Assembly: GCA_037783545.1 (NCBI GenBank)
Contig: JBBELK010000570.1
Span: 434,001-498,000, forward strand
Direction: 5' to 3'
From: Henricia sp. BOLD:AAB3569
Lineage: Eukaryota; Echinodermata; Asteroidea; Spinulosida; Echinasteridae
Length of the DNA stretch: 64,000 nucleotides
Within the stretch, counting starts at the first letter, position 1; each line of letters begins with the position of its first letter. Below are positions 49,851 to 62,382 of the stretch, piece by piece. The position numbers were made by a program, and so were the translations under genes. Under the pieces are notes generated by a model. That model was not told the origin of the DNA, ran no database searches, and saw only the letters and a list, made by a program, of their open reading frames with translations.

Positions 49851-52020
49851 CACAGTGGTGTGGAATCCTTCATGCATCAAGTCATGACTGTCACAGGTGA
49901 ACTGTCATCAAATATAATTCCTGTTTTCGTCCTGTGCCCTCTCCCTTCTTTGTTTTTAAATAAACTCCCTCAAATTCTAGGTAAACAGGATTTCACACTG
50001 CATGTAGTAAATGGTAAGCACCAAAATGTTGTTGAACCACCAAAATGACATGGCACTTGATATGCATGATCAATTCCCCGACTTCATGTGAATTTGCATA
50101 ACCAACTGGCGGTACAGTTTTTCCGTTTTTTCACAATGTCTGTACGTGTTGTGAATGATTGTGTACATAATCCCAACAATCTCCGTGCGATGCGCATACA
50201 ACAATTATTTTGGATTTTGTACGAGTTTTCTTATTATCACGAAATTATGACATAATATATATTTTTGCTATCCTAACCGCATGAAAGGGTGAACACTGCG
50301 TCGCTATTATGCACCTCATGGCAGTGGGTGCGTGCGCATACCGAACCCTAAATATTCACTATTGAACGTATGTTATGATGATGTCATTTTGGTGGTTCGA
50401 TGTCAGTGCCTACCGTAGTAAACTGACGGTGGTGTTGTATCCTTCATGCATCAGTAAATTTACGTGTAAGGTTGGTATTTATACATCATGATTTCACATT
50501 ATTACCCCTGGTCATTGTGCTCTTAGTAGCAATCCTTAAATTAAAGCCCCATTACATCATTTGCAGTGACCTAATATTTTATTTCATGAGTTGACAAGAA
50601 AAACCCCAACTAAAAGTGTTGATAGCAGTGGTAACAAACACCACATTATTTTTTCCTGTGTGAAATGTACCTTTGTGGGAGAAATTGCCAACTTGTTTAC
50701 TAATTTTTTTTTTTCCATCAACACAAAAACCATGCATGAATTTTCATGCATGGTTTTCTGATTACTGCATCTATGACTGCTTTTGTTAATAAAATAGTGG
50801 AGAAGATTTGTGCGTTTCTCTTGTTAGTGCTTGGTATACTTCCCTCGGGTCCACACTGTGAAATTGTAAATTGTTTGTCCTCATTGCCGGGTTAGGCTGG
50901 CCCGGTCAAAATAAACTTGGTTTGGCTAAAATTCCCATAGCCTTTTCTTTTTGGTCACTCAATGATTTAGAAAGGTCAGCTGTTGTGCAACAAAAGGCAC
51001 GTTTACACTCAATTCGACTTTGCCGAATCGAACTCCACAATTTCTAAAAAAGCGAGTTGAAGCCAGGTAGGCGTTAAGTGTTAACGCAAAAGGTGAATTT
51101 AAAAAGGTGAATTGTCAATGTGTCTTATTGGGAAAACACTACCTGAATACAGATTTGGCCATTTGAGCGTCTGCATGGTGCCAGTTATACAACACCTAAC
51201 ATCCCGCGCATGCGCTGTGGTCACACTCGCAATTAGCGATGACTTTTGTGGTTTGTGAAGGCAAGTTGAAAACAGTGCAAATGCGAAAATTTTCAGTTTT
51301 GTGGTCGCAATAAAAAATGCCAGGTCTCTATTGTGTCTGTGTCCACCTTTTGCCATCAAAAATTGTGAACTTTACGTAAACTGGATTTTAAGCTGTAGTG
51401 GTGTCCTTCATTGCATCATGCATCAGCGTTTTTACTTTTGTTTATCAAATATTGACCGTCACAGATGACCTCTGACAGAGAATGAAATTTGCGCTTTGTT
51501 TCCCCTTCCATTGTGGACAGAATTTAGTTGATTGCACAAAACCACCAAAATGCACTGGACTATGTTTCCTATGAATTGGAGCTAAACAAAAATTGGCAAA
51601 CTCAGCCACAGCAAAACTTTGTTGCGTCACTAAAACTTATTTGCAGCTTTTTTATGAGTCATGAACTGTAAAATACCTTCGACGGTTTAACAGTACCATT
51701 CCTTCAAAGCAATTGGGTGGGTCGCGCTTTTTATGTCGGCGTTTTGCGGTTTGGTTGTGATTTTGTAAGTTTATAATAAAGTGACTTGTGACTGGGGTTC
51801 TTACAAGGGGTTAGTACCCTTTTGATTGCTGGACCAACCAACAGCAAAGAATGCTCTAGTCTCTCTCAAAACACCTTTTTATTAGCTTTGAATGGTTCCA
51901 TCTGTATATATGGGTCATTCCATAAAAATGGAATCCAAAGTTTGATATTTTGATGCATTTGTAGAATTCTGGTTTTTTTTAGTTCAGTTTTTTCTTTTGA
52001 AATTTTTAGGGCCAGTAATG
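49851..52020. other. Intergenic; MITE fragments only
   Basis: ATCATTTGCA-family MITE at about 50540-50760. A diverged repeat (TCCTTCATGCATCA...ACCACCAAAATG) appears near 49870, 50440 and 51410. No gene recognised. Confidence 0.45.
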
Positions 52021-52021
52021 C

Positions 52022-52435
52022 TTAAGGCCTGTCCGCATTGGACATCTTTTGGGGGAAAACTTACCAAGACGATGGGTACTTTCCCAGTTCTAATCCAGTA
52101 CGGACAGCCTGGGAAGTTTTCCTCTCAGTAACTTTCCCTGAGTCCAGCGGTTACATTTCCTGGCCAACTGCTGCCCAGGAAAATTGACAAGGTAACTTTT
52201 CCCGAGACGATAAGTCCAATGCGGACACAGCGAGTCGCTCTGGAAGCATACGTCCAGACCGTGAAGGTCAAAATGTGAAGGGACACTGCGCATGCTCTCC
52301 CACGGTCTCAGTCAATCTTCCCGTGTCGAAAAAGTCCAAATGCAGACGGCAGTAAAATTTAGTAATTTTTCATTTTACCATCATCTAGGTAAAACCTGCC
52401 GAAAAACAAGTCCAATGCGGACACGGCTATATGAG
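52022..52435. mobile_element. DNA transposon (non-autonomous), GTCCGCATTGGAC ends, copy 1
   Basis: Left GGCCTGTCCGCATTGGACAT, right complement AGCCGTGTCCGCATTGGACT. Internal GGAAAACTTACCAAGACGAT and TTTCCTGGCCAACTGCTGCC. Confidence 0.8.
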
Positions 52436-53344
52436 TAGTTAGGCCAATGTAAAAAAAAAGTCTTTTGACCTGCATGTACATTGATATGTTGGTGGTCAAA
52501 ATTGTTTAGGCATATTATAGTGACAACTTGATTGGTCAATTGGCTCCACCATTCTTTCCTTGTTGTGTCACATGACACCTTCACACATTAACTTCCCTTT
52601 TGGCACCATAACAGTCGCCTATTAGCTGCCAAAAGGCAAAATACTAGAGTAGAGAGTTACCACAAGGTTCCTAGTCATTGGTCAAAAATTAGGAAATCAG
52701 CCATAAATTAGCCAGCCTGTAAACTGGCACCAAGATTCTGTTTCTCTTTAACATTGACTGGAGTTTGGGTAAACACTGTTTGTTTTTCCCCGGTTCCCTT
52801 CAGTCACCCGGTACCCAGGCACTCAGTGCGGCTTGCTTTTATCTCCTGGGGCTACTGTTGTTAGAGAGTTCTGCATCACTGGGTTAACAAACCGTCGCCG
52901 ACCCACACTTTCGCCCGTGTGCAACAGGGTGGCGTCAATCGCGTAGTGTGCCAGGCTTTTTGTTGGGCCCGTGTCAGCTCAGCATGATGTAGCCTCAGTG
53001 TCTGCCTAAATTATGAACAGTTCAGCTGAATTACTTTGTAAAATGTACATTTTTCTTTGAGACCAAGGCCAGCTACAGACTTTTTAACAAATTTAGTCAT
53101 GTTCCAAATTGAAAGCTGGTCAGCCAAGTTGATTGTACATGTTTCAAAGCAATTTGTAGTGGCTTTAATTCAGACATTTGAAAAGTTAACGTTGAACTTT
53201 AACTATAAAATTTTAGTGGCTTTGAAAGATTTGAAAAATAAAATACCCAGAAATACCAGCTGTGGAAGCACAGAATAAATTTGTCATTGTTGGCTACCCT
53301 ATAGCTGAGTCTTGGTCTCAGACTTTAACTGTTGATCTTAACGA
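52436..53344. other. Intergenic, nothing recognised
   Basis: AT-rich sequence without recognisable repeats or coding similarity. Confidence 0.4.
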
Positions 53345-53690
53345 ACACAACATCTGGTATGGTGCCTGATCACCATTGAAATGAAACAACCAAATTTGGG
53401 AAGAGAGAAAAAAAAAGGGCCTTATCGGGATTCGAACCCGGGACCTCTGACTTGAGGCAGATGCTCTTCCAGTTGAGCTATAAGGCACAGTTGGTATACT
53501 CCCTCAGGTTTTCCCCATGGACCCAATTCTTCTCTCGGTGTTGCATGGTAGCGCAACTGGGCAAAGTAACGAACGCAACATCTGGTATATATGGTGCCTG
53601 ATCACCATTGAAATGAAACGAAGAGAGAAAAATCGTAAGGGCCTTATCGGGATTCGAACCCGAGACCTCTATACCAACTGTGCGTATACC
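53345..53690 (-). mobile_element. SINE family C, one full and one truncated copy
   Basis: Minus-strand TGCCTTATAGCTCAACTGGA with B-box GGGTTCGAATCCCGATAAGG. The body CTCTCGGTGTTGCATGGTAG follows. A second GGGATTCGAACCCGAGACCT at about 53650 leads straight into the minisatellite. Confidence 0.8.
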
Positions 53691-53691
53691 A

Positions 53692-53985
53692 ACTGTGTCG
53701 GTCTCGGTTTCGGACTGTCGGTCTCGGTTTTGGACTGTTGGTCCGGGTCTCGGACTGTCGGTCTTGGTCTCGGACTGTCGGTCTCGGACTGTCGGTCTCG
53801 GTCTATCGGTTTTGGACTGTTGGTTTTGGACTGTTGGTCTGGGTCTCGGACTGTCGGTCTCGGACTGTCGGTCTCGGACTGTCGGTCTCGGACTGTCGGT
53901 CTCGGACTGTCGGTCTCGGACTGTCGGTCTCGGACTGTCGGTCTCGGTCTCGGTCTGTCGGTCTCGGACTGTCGGTCTCGGACTG

Positions 53986-54016
<31 letters not shown>

Positions 54017-54045
54017 GTCGGTCTCAGTCTCGGACTGTAATTTTG
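53692..54045. repeat. 14-bp minisatellite, ACTGTCGGTCTCGG
   Basis: Roughly 25 units of ACTGTCGGTCTCGG with 6-nt GGTCTC insertions and TTTTGG variants. All six frames stay open, which explains several long Arg/Ser-rich frames that I do not accept as genes. Confidence 0.95.
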
Positions 54046-54984
54046 GACTTGGTCTACAATGTACAATGCTAGCCAGAATTCTGCCGTTCATATTGAATCT
54101 ACTTGATATCTAGTGAATTTCTGCTAAATGTAAGGACCTGGCTTTTCACCTTTGAGGTGTGCTTTAGTGTGTACCTTCCCTATATTTACCATGGTCTAAG
54201 CAGTTTGTGTTTGTTTTCTCAAATTGTAATCCCACAAGACGTTAAAATTAATCACACAAAGTTGCCGACCTATTCACACTGTGGCAACACCAACAAACCT
54301 CAGGCCTGACGCCAGGCACAATGTTTGTATACTTACATCAATTGTGGTTCCATTATCTGGCTTTGTGAGCGGATTACAAAACCAGATTTATCCTAACAAA
54401 TCACAGCTCACTATAGTATAGCTGTTTGACTTAACTCTTGACCCATACCACACATTGTTCGTTTGTTTGTCAAGTTTCTACTTTTTTTTCTAACCAGGGA
54501 AGTTTTTGATGACTAAATAATGTTTTCCCTCCAACATATGGGTACCCGAGCAATTAGTCACTGGGGACATTTTCCAGACTTTGTCTCCCAAATGGATGTG
54601 GTTGAGGGGCCATTGTGAACCTAGTCAACAACAAAAAACTAAAGTTAAGCAGTTTTTTTTTATGTTTTCCCCGTATATTGAAATTTGGCCTATTTCATTG
54701 TGGAAGTACCTAAAGATAGACACTTGCATTGGGCGTCTCAATTTTCACTACATTGTAAACACAGTGCATGTAACGCGCTCAGCGATTGGCTGCTATTTGT
54801 AGCCAACAGGGGCATGCTGTTCCATTACATTTAAATTCTGCATCCCTCTTTAATAATTAATTTGAAAAACTGCAGCTCAGTAAATAAAAACATTGCTGGA
54901 AATTTCAGTAAAAATTCATAAAAAAACAAAAAACTCAATTCAATTTCAGGAAAGTATACAAATTGTTTCTTTTCAGCATAATGC
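54046..54984. other. Intergenic, nothing recognised
   Basis: No repeat family or coding similarity identified. Confidence 0.4.
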
Positions 54985-55372
54985 CATATGTCCGCATTAA
55001 TTGGACTTTTACCAAGACGATGGTAAAAAAAAAAAATGGCTAAATTTTACTGCTGTCTGCATTTATACTTTTTTGACACGGAAAAAAAACATGTGTCCAT
55101 TTGCAGTATGACCATCATGGCCCGGACGTACGCTTCTAGAGCGCTTTTACCGACTCGCTGTGTCCGCATTGGACTTTTCGTCTCAGGGAAAAGTTCCCTG
55201 GTAAATTTTCCTGGGCAGCAGTTGGCCAGGAAAAATAACTGCTGGGCTCGGGAAAAAGTTACTGAGGAAAATTTCCTGCGATGGGCAGTCCGCACTGGAT
55301 GAAAAATGGGAAAAGTATCCATCGTAGCAGTAAGTTTTCCCCAAAAAAAGTCCAAAGCGGATAGGCCTTTAC
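54985..55372. mobile_element. DNA transposon (non-autonomous), GTCCGCATTGGAC family, copy 2
   Basis: Inverse orientation to 52022-52435: TTTTACCAAGACGATGGTAA near the left, TTGGCCAGGAAAAATAACTG inside, AAAGTCCAAAGCGGATAGGC at the right. Confidence 0.78.
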
Positions 55373-55427
55373 ATTGTAGATGAGCAATTTGATTACCTAA
55401 ACGTAACAGCCGCTCAACTTCAAAGCT

Positions 55428-55730
55428 TTGCTGGTATTTCCTCAGGGGATTGTAACATGCTTAGCAGAGTGGAAATACCCTGAGATCTCAGGATGGATAC
55501 ACACATGCTATCTAGATTTCAAGTGCTGGTGGAAAGTGGAAATAGGCAATGCAGCATGTATAAAACATGCCCACAAGTACCTGCAGGCAAATGCCTCTGC
55601 AGCTGGAGCAGAACAGTACTGTCTTAAAACTAAATTACTGGCAGAAAACAGCTGCTATGACAGAAGCAAGCTACATTGTATTTTTAGCAATGATGCGAAA
55701 TATGATGAAGAAACCTTACATGTGTAGTCC
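55428..55730 (+). other. Open frame of 99 codons, unidentified
   Basis: MLVFPQGIVTCLAEWKYPEI at the start, ETLHV then TAG at the end. Cys-rich (nine Cys) but with no family match, signal peptide or splice context I can defend. May be chance. Confidence 0.2.
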
Positions 55731-55911
55731 TGATTGGTAAATAGGAGGCTGCTAATTTGATGATGCATTTTTCATGACCTCACTGGTGTACTTTAGGTGC
55801 AGTTCTGTTCTTGATTCTAATGATCAGGCTGATCACTACTTCATGCTAATTTCACAATAATTGTCTGTTTGATCTTTTATAATGATACAGCTTCACCGGT
55901 AACCCATTTCT

Positions 55912-56085
55912 CAAAGCGCCCAAAACCATCCTGCAGCTTTCTCCTCAAAGCACCCAAAACCACTACGCAGCTTTATCCTCAAAGTGCCCCAAACCGCCCT
56001 GCGTCCTTCTCCTCAAAGCACCCAAAACCGCCATGCAGTTTTCTCCTCAAAGCGCCCCAAACCACTCTGCAGTTTTCTCCTCAAA
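55912..56085. repeat. 34-bp minisatellite, 5 copies
   Basis: Unit CAAAGCGCCCAAAACCATCC-TGCAGCTTTCTCCT, starting at 55912, 55946, 55980, 56014 and 56048, with a partial copy after. Confidence 0.9.
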
Positions 56086-56189
56086 GCTTTACCCAAATCT
56101 GCCTTGTATTTTCTCCATGGTTAACTGAGTGAAATTCAAGTTTCTGCAGACACCTTCATTAGGCATGCAGGAACAGCCCTGGCGTCCAA

Positions 56190-56750
56190 AGACCTTAAAG
56201 GGCCCCCTGAAATGGTGTTTTTATCAATGAAATATGTGCTATTGAACTAGTCCATTAATTTACAATCATAAAAACCCTACTTGAAAGTTGTTTGGGGGGT
56301 TAAAATCAAGGTTTTTGATTTTTATGCTAATGAAAATTTACATATGCATGAGCAAAGTGGTGATGTCACTTTAGGAAAACACAGGAAATTTTCATTCAAC
56401 TGTGCACAAAAGTTTCCACAATTTTCTCCAACTTGCTGGAACTTTTGTAAGCCATGATGGTTTATGTTTGTTTAACATGTTACCTGTTGCAAACCATGAA
56501 AAAACTAAGGCTGGAAACTGCAGCATTTTTCCACAATTCCGGTTTGAAGTCTTATGTTTTTTTTTTGCTTTTCTGCTGTGTGTTCCTAAAGTGACATGCC
56601 CCAAACAGCGCACTCTTTCTGTGAGTTTATGTGAAGAAATTTTCAAAGTTGAAAATTAACAGTAGTATTGTCTTTCTACACAAGTAATCCTTTATATACA
56701 GCAAACACTGTGCATAAAGTTATTGAGCATTTCAGGGCCCTTTAAGATGC
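56190..56750. mobile_element. MITE, AAAGGGCCC family, copy 2
   Basis: Left CTTAAAGGGCCCCCTGAAAT; right ATTTCAGGGCCCTTTAAGAT. Interior non-coding. Partner of 49200-49850. Confidence 0.78.
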
Positions 56751-57336
56751 AGAGCGTGATCCACAACTGGTAAACACTGTATGAAAATTTAAGAATTTCA
56801 TAAAGTAATCAAAATAATACCTCGAACAGTAAAGAAATTTCCATATTTTACAATCGTATTACAAAAATTAACAGAATAAATTTGACTGGGCACACTGTGA
56901 CATCACATTTCCAAGAAATAGTTGAAAATGCATGTAAAAAATTATTTATTGATTGTCCGTCCCTCACGCATAAAAACAACCGCTGCATAAAACTATAAAG
57001 TCAATTTCAACATGTGATAAACTGGGTGTGTGTATTAACATTAGTAGCGGGTAAACATACAGGTTCAGTTTAGTTTTCATTTGTTGTATTGTATTGACTA
57101 TCTCTGGAATTGGATCAGGCTCAATCATCCTCTTTTAAATCCAGTGTTCAGTAAAGGTGGCTACTATTGATTGATTGATTGACTAAACAAGCTCCCAGGG
57201 GTCTTGTGGTTTGGTTCCCATGTGTCTCCATCAATACACAACTGGATATCTCTGTTGGATGACATGTGACAGACTGTGTGCCAGTGTCCAGACTGCAACA
57301 AGTTCAAGGATTGCGTGGTTACCTCTAGCCCTAAAC
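56751..57336. other. Intergenic, nothing recognised
   Basis: AT-rich sequence; no feature supported. Confidence 0.4.
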
Positions 57337-57338
57337 TA

Positions 57339-57926
57339 CAGGGTGTATCAAAAAAAGTATACACTCGGCAAAATGTCAAAAAAAATAAAAAGTTTATAAG
57401 TTTTAGAATTTCTCTGGATACATATTGGTAGGCAGGCATTAAACCCAGCTTTCCATAAATTCTGCAATCTATCCTATCAGTTGCAGCACCCATTATTTAG
57501 GCCCTATACGGCCTGCAACGGGTTAGTCTGTTGTCAAGACGTCCATGGGGAGATTTATTTATCATGCAGTGTTCCTTATATGCTGCAAGGTTTTAGACTG
57601 AATGACTCCACCTGCCACAACCTCAACACACTCTTCCCTTTTACAATTTTTGGTCAGAATTTACAGTTTTTTGTCAGAAAAAAAGTATGTGCTACTTTTG
57701 TCTGTGATAACTTTTGACGTGGTAAAAACCCTGCAAGTTTGTGCACAAGCCAAGTTTGCTAACATTAATTTTAAAATGCGTAAAGTTTTCCAAATGGTCA
57801 TTGTGTCATTTAAAGCTTGAAATGTCTGCCTACCAATAGCAATCTGTATAGAGAGGAATTCTAAAACTCATAAAGTTTTTAATTTTGACATTTTTCTAAG
57901 TGTATACTTTTTGTTTATACACCCTG
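57339..57926. mobile_element. Mariner-type MITE, 588 bp, TA target site
   Basis: TA-flanked ends CAGGGTGTATCAAAAAAAGT and complement CAGGGTGTATAAACAAAAAG. Subterminal arms also pair (AGTTTTAGAATTTCTCTGGA / GAGGAATTCTAAAACTCATA; TAGGCAGGCATTAAA / TCTGCCTACCAATA). No transposase. Confidence 0.87.
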
Positions 57927-58079
57927 TATAGCAAATGCGATTTTCATGAAAGCGGAACTCTAACTCCTGAAGATGTTTGAAAAAGAGGGAGTAATTTGCT
58001 TTCTTATGGTTGTATACCATTTATCTCATGTAGGGCCTACTCATAATCCCACATTACATTCATGGGCATCAACTGACAA

Positions 58080-58440
58080 CCACGTCACACTAAAATTGAA
58101 TTGAAAAAGAATTCCCGGGAACTTGTGGATGCCCTCTGAAAATCTTTTAAATCCTCCAAGGTTATTCCAAATTGCACAAATATGGGAGAGAAATGATTTG
58201 CGTCACTGCCATATTTGAGCTGAAATGGGAGCCACATTGGGGCCTCTCGTCAAGTGCATGCTGAAATGGAATTGAATAAGTAATCCCACCAGGAGAGTGG
58301 GTTCCATGTGAAAATCTTGTAGGCATGTCCTCAAGGTTATTCCAAATTGGACAAATATGGGAGGGAAAAAGATTTGTGTCATTGCCTTATTTGAGCTGAT
58401 ATGGGAGCCACTTGGACCACTCTCCCAGGGGCTAAAAACA
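58080..58440. repeat. Two diverged direct repeats of about 170 bp
   Basis: AGGTTATTCCAAATTGCACA-AATATGGGAG and GCTGAAATGGGAGCCACATT recur as AGGTTATTCCAAATTGGACA and GCTGATATGGGAGCCACTTG, about 172 bp later. Confidence 0.85.
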
Positions 58441-58754
58441 AGAATTAAGCATTTAACCTATTAACCCCACTCCCTATCACATGGCGTCATTGCACAGCAA
58501 GTGGTCGATACTTAATTCTGGTGGAATTAGGTAAAAGTATTCGTTGCCAGGACAACATGACATAGATATTTTGTTCCTGCCTGTTTTTGAAGGTTGAGGA
58601 GGTAGTGCTTTAAAGTGCATTTAACTTTTGTTTTTGGTGGAATAACAAAATATTGTGTGCTTTGGTCAGTTAGCCCCATTGCCATGGAAATACTGCTCGT
58701 ATAAATTCAACTGTAATCTGAATCGTAAAACTTGGTGTATAATAATAACTGTAC

Positions 58755-59175
58755 ATCCATTTTGGCAACACAGACCATATTTTCTAGGAAATACCTTTGT
58801 CTGGTTTCAAAATTAAATAAATAAGTTTCAGTTGTTCTGAAGAGATATACTTAGGCCTAAAAAGGGTTACAAATAGTGTGACAACATGCCTTAAATTTCT
58901 AGAAACCCTGTGTACAAATCTCACATATACCGGTACGCTCGTAACCGGGACGGACACTTTTTAGGTCGTCCCGGTTACGAGCGTATATTGGAAATTTGTA
59001 TACAGGGTTTTTAGAAAGGCATGTTGTCACACTATTTGTAACCCTTTTTGGGCCTAAGTTATCTCTTCAGAACAACTTAAACTTATTTCTATTATTTTGA
59101 GACTAGACAAAGGTATTTTCTGGAAAATATGGTCTTATTGCCAAAATGCCCCCTTTACTGTGGAAAGACTCGGTT
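58755..59175. mobile_element. MITE, GGGTCTTTCCAC family, fold-back copy
   Basis: Two facing halves (TTTTGGCAACACAGACCATA ... GGGTTACAAATAGTGTGACA and the reverse) meet at the pivot GTAACCGGGACGGACACTTT / GTCGTCCCGGTTACGAGCGT. Related to 6719-7065. Confidence 0.8.
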
Positions 59176-59208
59176 ACATGTATGTCAGGTAGGGAAAAAC
59201 ACATCCTA

Positions 59209-59341
59209 TAGACCGTATCGAATAGCCGCCATTTCGTGGGGCAGTTTCTTTGTTCCTTGAGGACAAGCATGGTTGCACATATTGTGCTTCCATTATTTAA
59301 CAAATGTGCCCCACGATATGGCGGCTATTTGATACGGTCTA
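59209..59341. mobile_element. 133-bp MITE, TA target site
   Basis: Ends TAGACCGTATCGAATAGCCG and complement TAGACCGTATCAAATAGCCG, flanked by TA. Confidence 0.85.
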
Positions 59342-59995
59342 TACGTAAAATTATGAAAATCATTTCATTTCACCACCCTCTCTCCAAAAGACAGAAAGGA
59401 CTTGGCAGTGATTCAAGAAGCTGAACTACTCAGTACAGCAGGTGTTACAACAATAGGATAATGTTCCAGTAGTAAACATTACAGGTGTTCATAGTGGAAT
59501 TAGGTTGTATTGACAGGTGTGAAAGTCCAAAGGCTAGTTCCTGTTTGTCTGTTGTTTCAGAAAACATTGGTGGGCTGGTACGACATCATTTTAGATTCTA
59601 AAAATTGGACTGGCACCAAACCATTTCAGATTCTGAAAATGTTCACACATACAATTGAGGCATAGAGTAAAATGGAGAAGAAATGTAGTGACTGATAATG
59701 TTGCACAACATGGCATTACACCAAATATTGTGGTAATATTGTGTTAATTTGCTCAGTTGTGCATGCAACATGAAGAGAACAAGTGCATGTACATGTAGGT
59801 TCTTACAATATTCGGTCCATATTTAACAGATAATGGATTATTCAAATTTGCATAATACAAATTGATGTTCAGTCATGTGACTCGCAGCACAAAACTAGTC
59901 GGAAGTCGCACGACCATATTTTATAGTATATAAGTGATTATTTTTATGGATTATGACCCAGGGACCGCGGGGTGAATAAATTCGATACAGATTAT
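59342..59995. other. Intergenic, nothing recognised
   Basis: No repeat or coding feature that I can support. Confidence 0.4.
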
Positions 59996-60320
59996 TATTA
60001 TTATTACTATATACTATTTTTTTTCTGGTACTGAAAACTAGGATTCCTCAAAAGCGCCCATTGCACTGTCGCTCGCAAGCGTTAAGAAACCCATGATGAA
60101 TTAGAAACGGCCAGAGACACCGGGGAATCCCCTTGCTCTTCACAAAAGAATGCTCTGGGATCTTTAAAGTGCATTACCGATACCTAACACACTGGACCAA
60201 CGGCTTTACATCCCTTCCAAAAGGGTACGTACCCCAGCCGGGGCAATTTTCGAACCCGCAACCCCAAGTTTTCACTTGTGATTGCGAGTCAGTGACCCAA
60301 ACCACTTGGCCACGTTACAT
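59996..60320 (-). mobile_element. SINE family B, reverse orientation
   Basis: The plus strand starts with (ATT)n, then TTTCTGGTACTGAAAACTAG, CACCGGGGAATCCCCTTGCT, ACACTGGACCAACGGCTTTA and ends TTGGCCACGTTAC. A complete family-B element read backwards. Confidence 0.88.
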
Positions 60321-60827
60321 GTACCTCACATGTGGACATATGTTCATGAGTTTTAGTTTTATGTATAGCCTTTATTTCAAAAGGGTCAAAAATACTCGAA
60401 ATCAAGAAAGATTCGGATGTTAGCATTTTATAAGAAGAAAGAAAAATGTAAATATTTCACTCTGAATGCAATGTTTTAACCATAAATGCCTAAAAACTTG
60501 CTTTTAATTAGAGGACTCGGTGTATTCCATGACATTCTCTTGGAAACATGTGTAAAATAAAAATGCATCAAAACAATCGGTCACTATCACAAGATAAACG
60601 GGGCGATTCCCCAATCATGTCTGGTATCAAAATTTTGCTCGGGATTCCTTTTGGGGAGGCCAAAATCTGAGACATTTTTCAAAAATTGACCCAAGTGACC
60701 GGTTTTGTGCTGTACTGTAGGGTCACAGATTGTACTGCCCAAAATGGTTCTACAATCCTTGGCAAAACTTGCGTTGTTGTTTCTCATTTTGTGGTCTGTG
60801 CTCCAACTGGAGATAACAAATTTAGAT

Positions 60828-60890
60828 TGGGGAGGAGGGGGGTGGGGGGGGGGGGGAGGGGAGGGGGGGGAGGGGGTGGGGGGAGGTGTC
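60828..60890 (+). other. G-rich tract, possible G-quadruplex
   Basis: About 60 nt of almost pure G with single A/T breaks, including twelve consecutive G. Many G-runs of four or more within 60 nt could support quadruplex formation. Confidence 0.85.
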
Positions 60891-61185
60891 CCATCCATTT
60901 TGGCCCGGATTGTAGACCAAAACATCAAAGCATGTTTTAGATTTTGTGGAATTTGTGAAAGTTTGAACCTGAAAAGGCACCCACCACAAAAAACTGGATG
61001 GGCTGGTGTATATGTAAGAGGGATAAAACTTCAAAGGCAGTTTTCTCATCAAATCGTGTGGATAGAGAGGTAGGGTTTATCAATGTGTTCTCTCCTGCTG
61101 GGTCTTGTGTGGGTGTTTCCTTCCTCCATGTATAGTCATAGCTCCATGCTATAGTATACCTGTAGCTGACCACATAAGGCCTTTT

Positions 61186-61742
61186 CCCACTACCCACCTC
61201 CGACCCGGGTAACTTTTCTACCCGGGTAGCGCTAAATAACCCGGGTTACATTTAACCCGGAGTTTCTTTTCACACGACAAGCGTTAACCCGGAGAAGCAC
61301 TTACCCGGGTCGTCTCTTACACGGGTACAACAGCGACCCTTTTCCCACGGCATTTCTGCATGCGCACATACCCGGGTACACGATAGGATCGGGAACCAAA
61401 CTAGGGCGCACTTGCAACCTTTTACCCAATCATTATTGCGGCAAGAATCTAACTCGCTAAAAAGCCTACCCGGGTAGGCTATTGTCGTCGTTTCCCACGA
61501 CAAACGTTAACCCGGAGAATCATCTCAAGGTCGCCGTTAACCCCGAGATTGGTGGGTTAACCCACCTCCCGAGCAGGGCTAGAAATTACCCGGGTTAAGT
61601 GGCATTTTTGGCCAGATAACCCGGGTAATTCGTAACCCCGAGATTTGCTGTGGGAAATGAACCCTTAACCCGGGTAATCTCGGGGTTACAATTTTTCTGT
61701 TACCCGGGTTATCTCGGGGTTAAAGTGCCGTGGGAAAAGGCC
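61186..61742. mobile_element. MITE with GGCCTTTTCCCAC ends and ACCCGGGT motifs
   Basis: Left AAGGCCTTTTCCCACTACCC, right complement AGGCCTTTTCCCACGGCACT. Inside are more than ten copies of (T)AACCCGGGT(TA) and its half-sites. Flanks TAA/TAT leave the target site uncertain. Confidence 0.82.
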
Positions 61743-61949
61743 TATGGTCTATGTTTTAGGGTGGGGTTAATGCACTGAAATACCAGGGGCTCGGAGAATC
61801 TAATCTACCCAGAGGGGGAACTAAAGTACTGAGTAAGTAAATTGCATGTAAAACATCTAAGTATGGGCAGTCCCTATTACACTGATCCCCATAGCGTGTC
61901 ATTTTTCTGGGTTACATACATGTATATACCGGTAGTCTTATCTGGGAGA

Positions 61950-62382
61950 CTATGCCTTTTCCCACTAGAGCTTTCAACCCGGGTTGAACTCAACCCGGGG
62001 CGAGCCCCGCGACCGCCCCGGGTTGAAATGCAAATTTTCAACCCCGCGTTCAACCCCGCATCGTTTCACACTTGTTTCGCTCAACCCACTTTTATCTCGC
62101 CCCGGGCCGAGTTCAACCCCGAGATGAACAGTGAAGATTCATACTTGTGCAAGTGTGAACAGGCTTACTACCGTTTTCAACCCGGGGCGAGCATTTCAAC
62201 CCGAAATTTTGGTCCCGAGCAGGGTTAAGTTCAACCCGGGTTGAAAGCAATCTCGGGGTTGACGCGGGATTGGCGCGGGGTTGAAATGTCTCAAGTGTGA
62301 ATCGTCGCTTTTTTCAACCCTGCGCCAATCCCGCGTCAACCCCGTGTCAACCCCAAGATTTTGCAAGTGTGAAAAGGCCTTA
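61950..62382. mobile_element. MITE with GCCTTTTC ends and AACCCGGGTTGA motifs
   Basis: Left TGCCTTTTCCCACTAGAGCT, right complement AAGGCCTTTTCACACTTGCA. Interior repeats TTCAACCCGGGTTGAA and CAACCCCGCG. Same class as the element before it but a separate family. Confidence 0.8.

Noticed and set aside
53517-54113. Overlapping frames of 87-198 codons on both strands
   Set aside because: Products of the ACTGTCGGTCTCGG minisatellite, which lacks stops in every frame.
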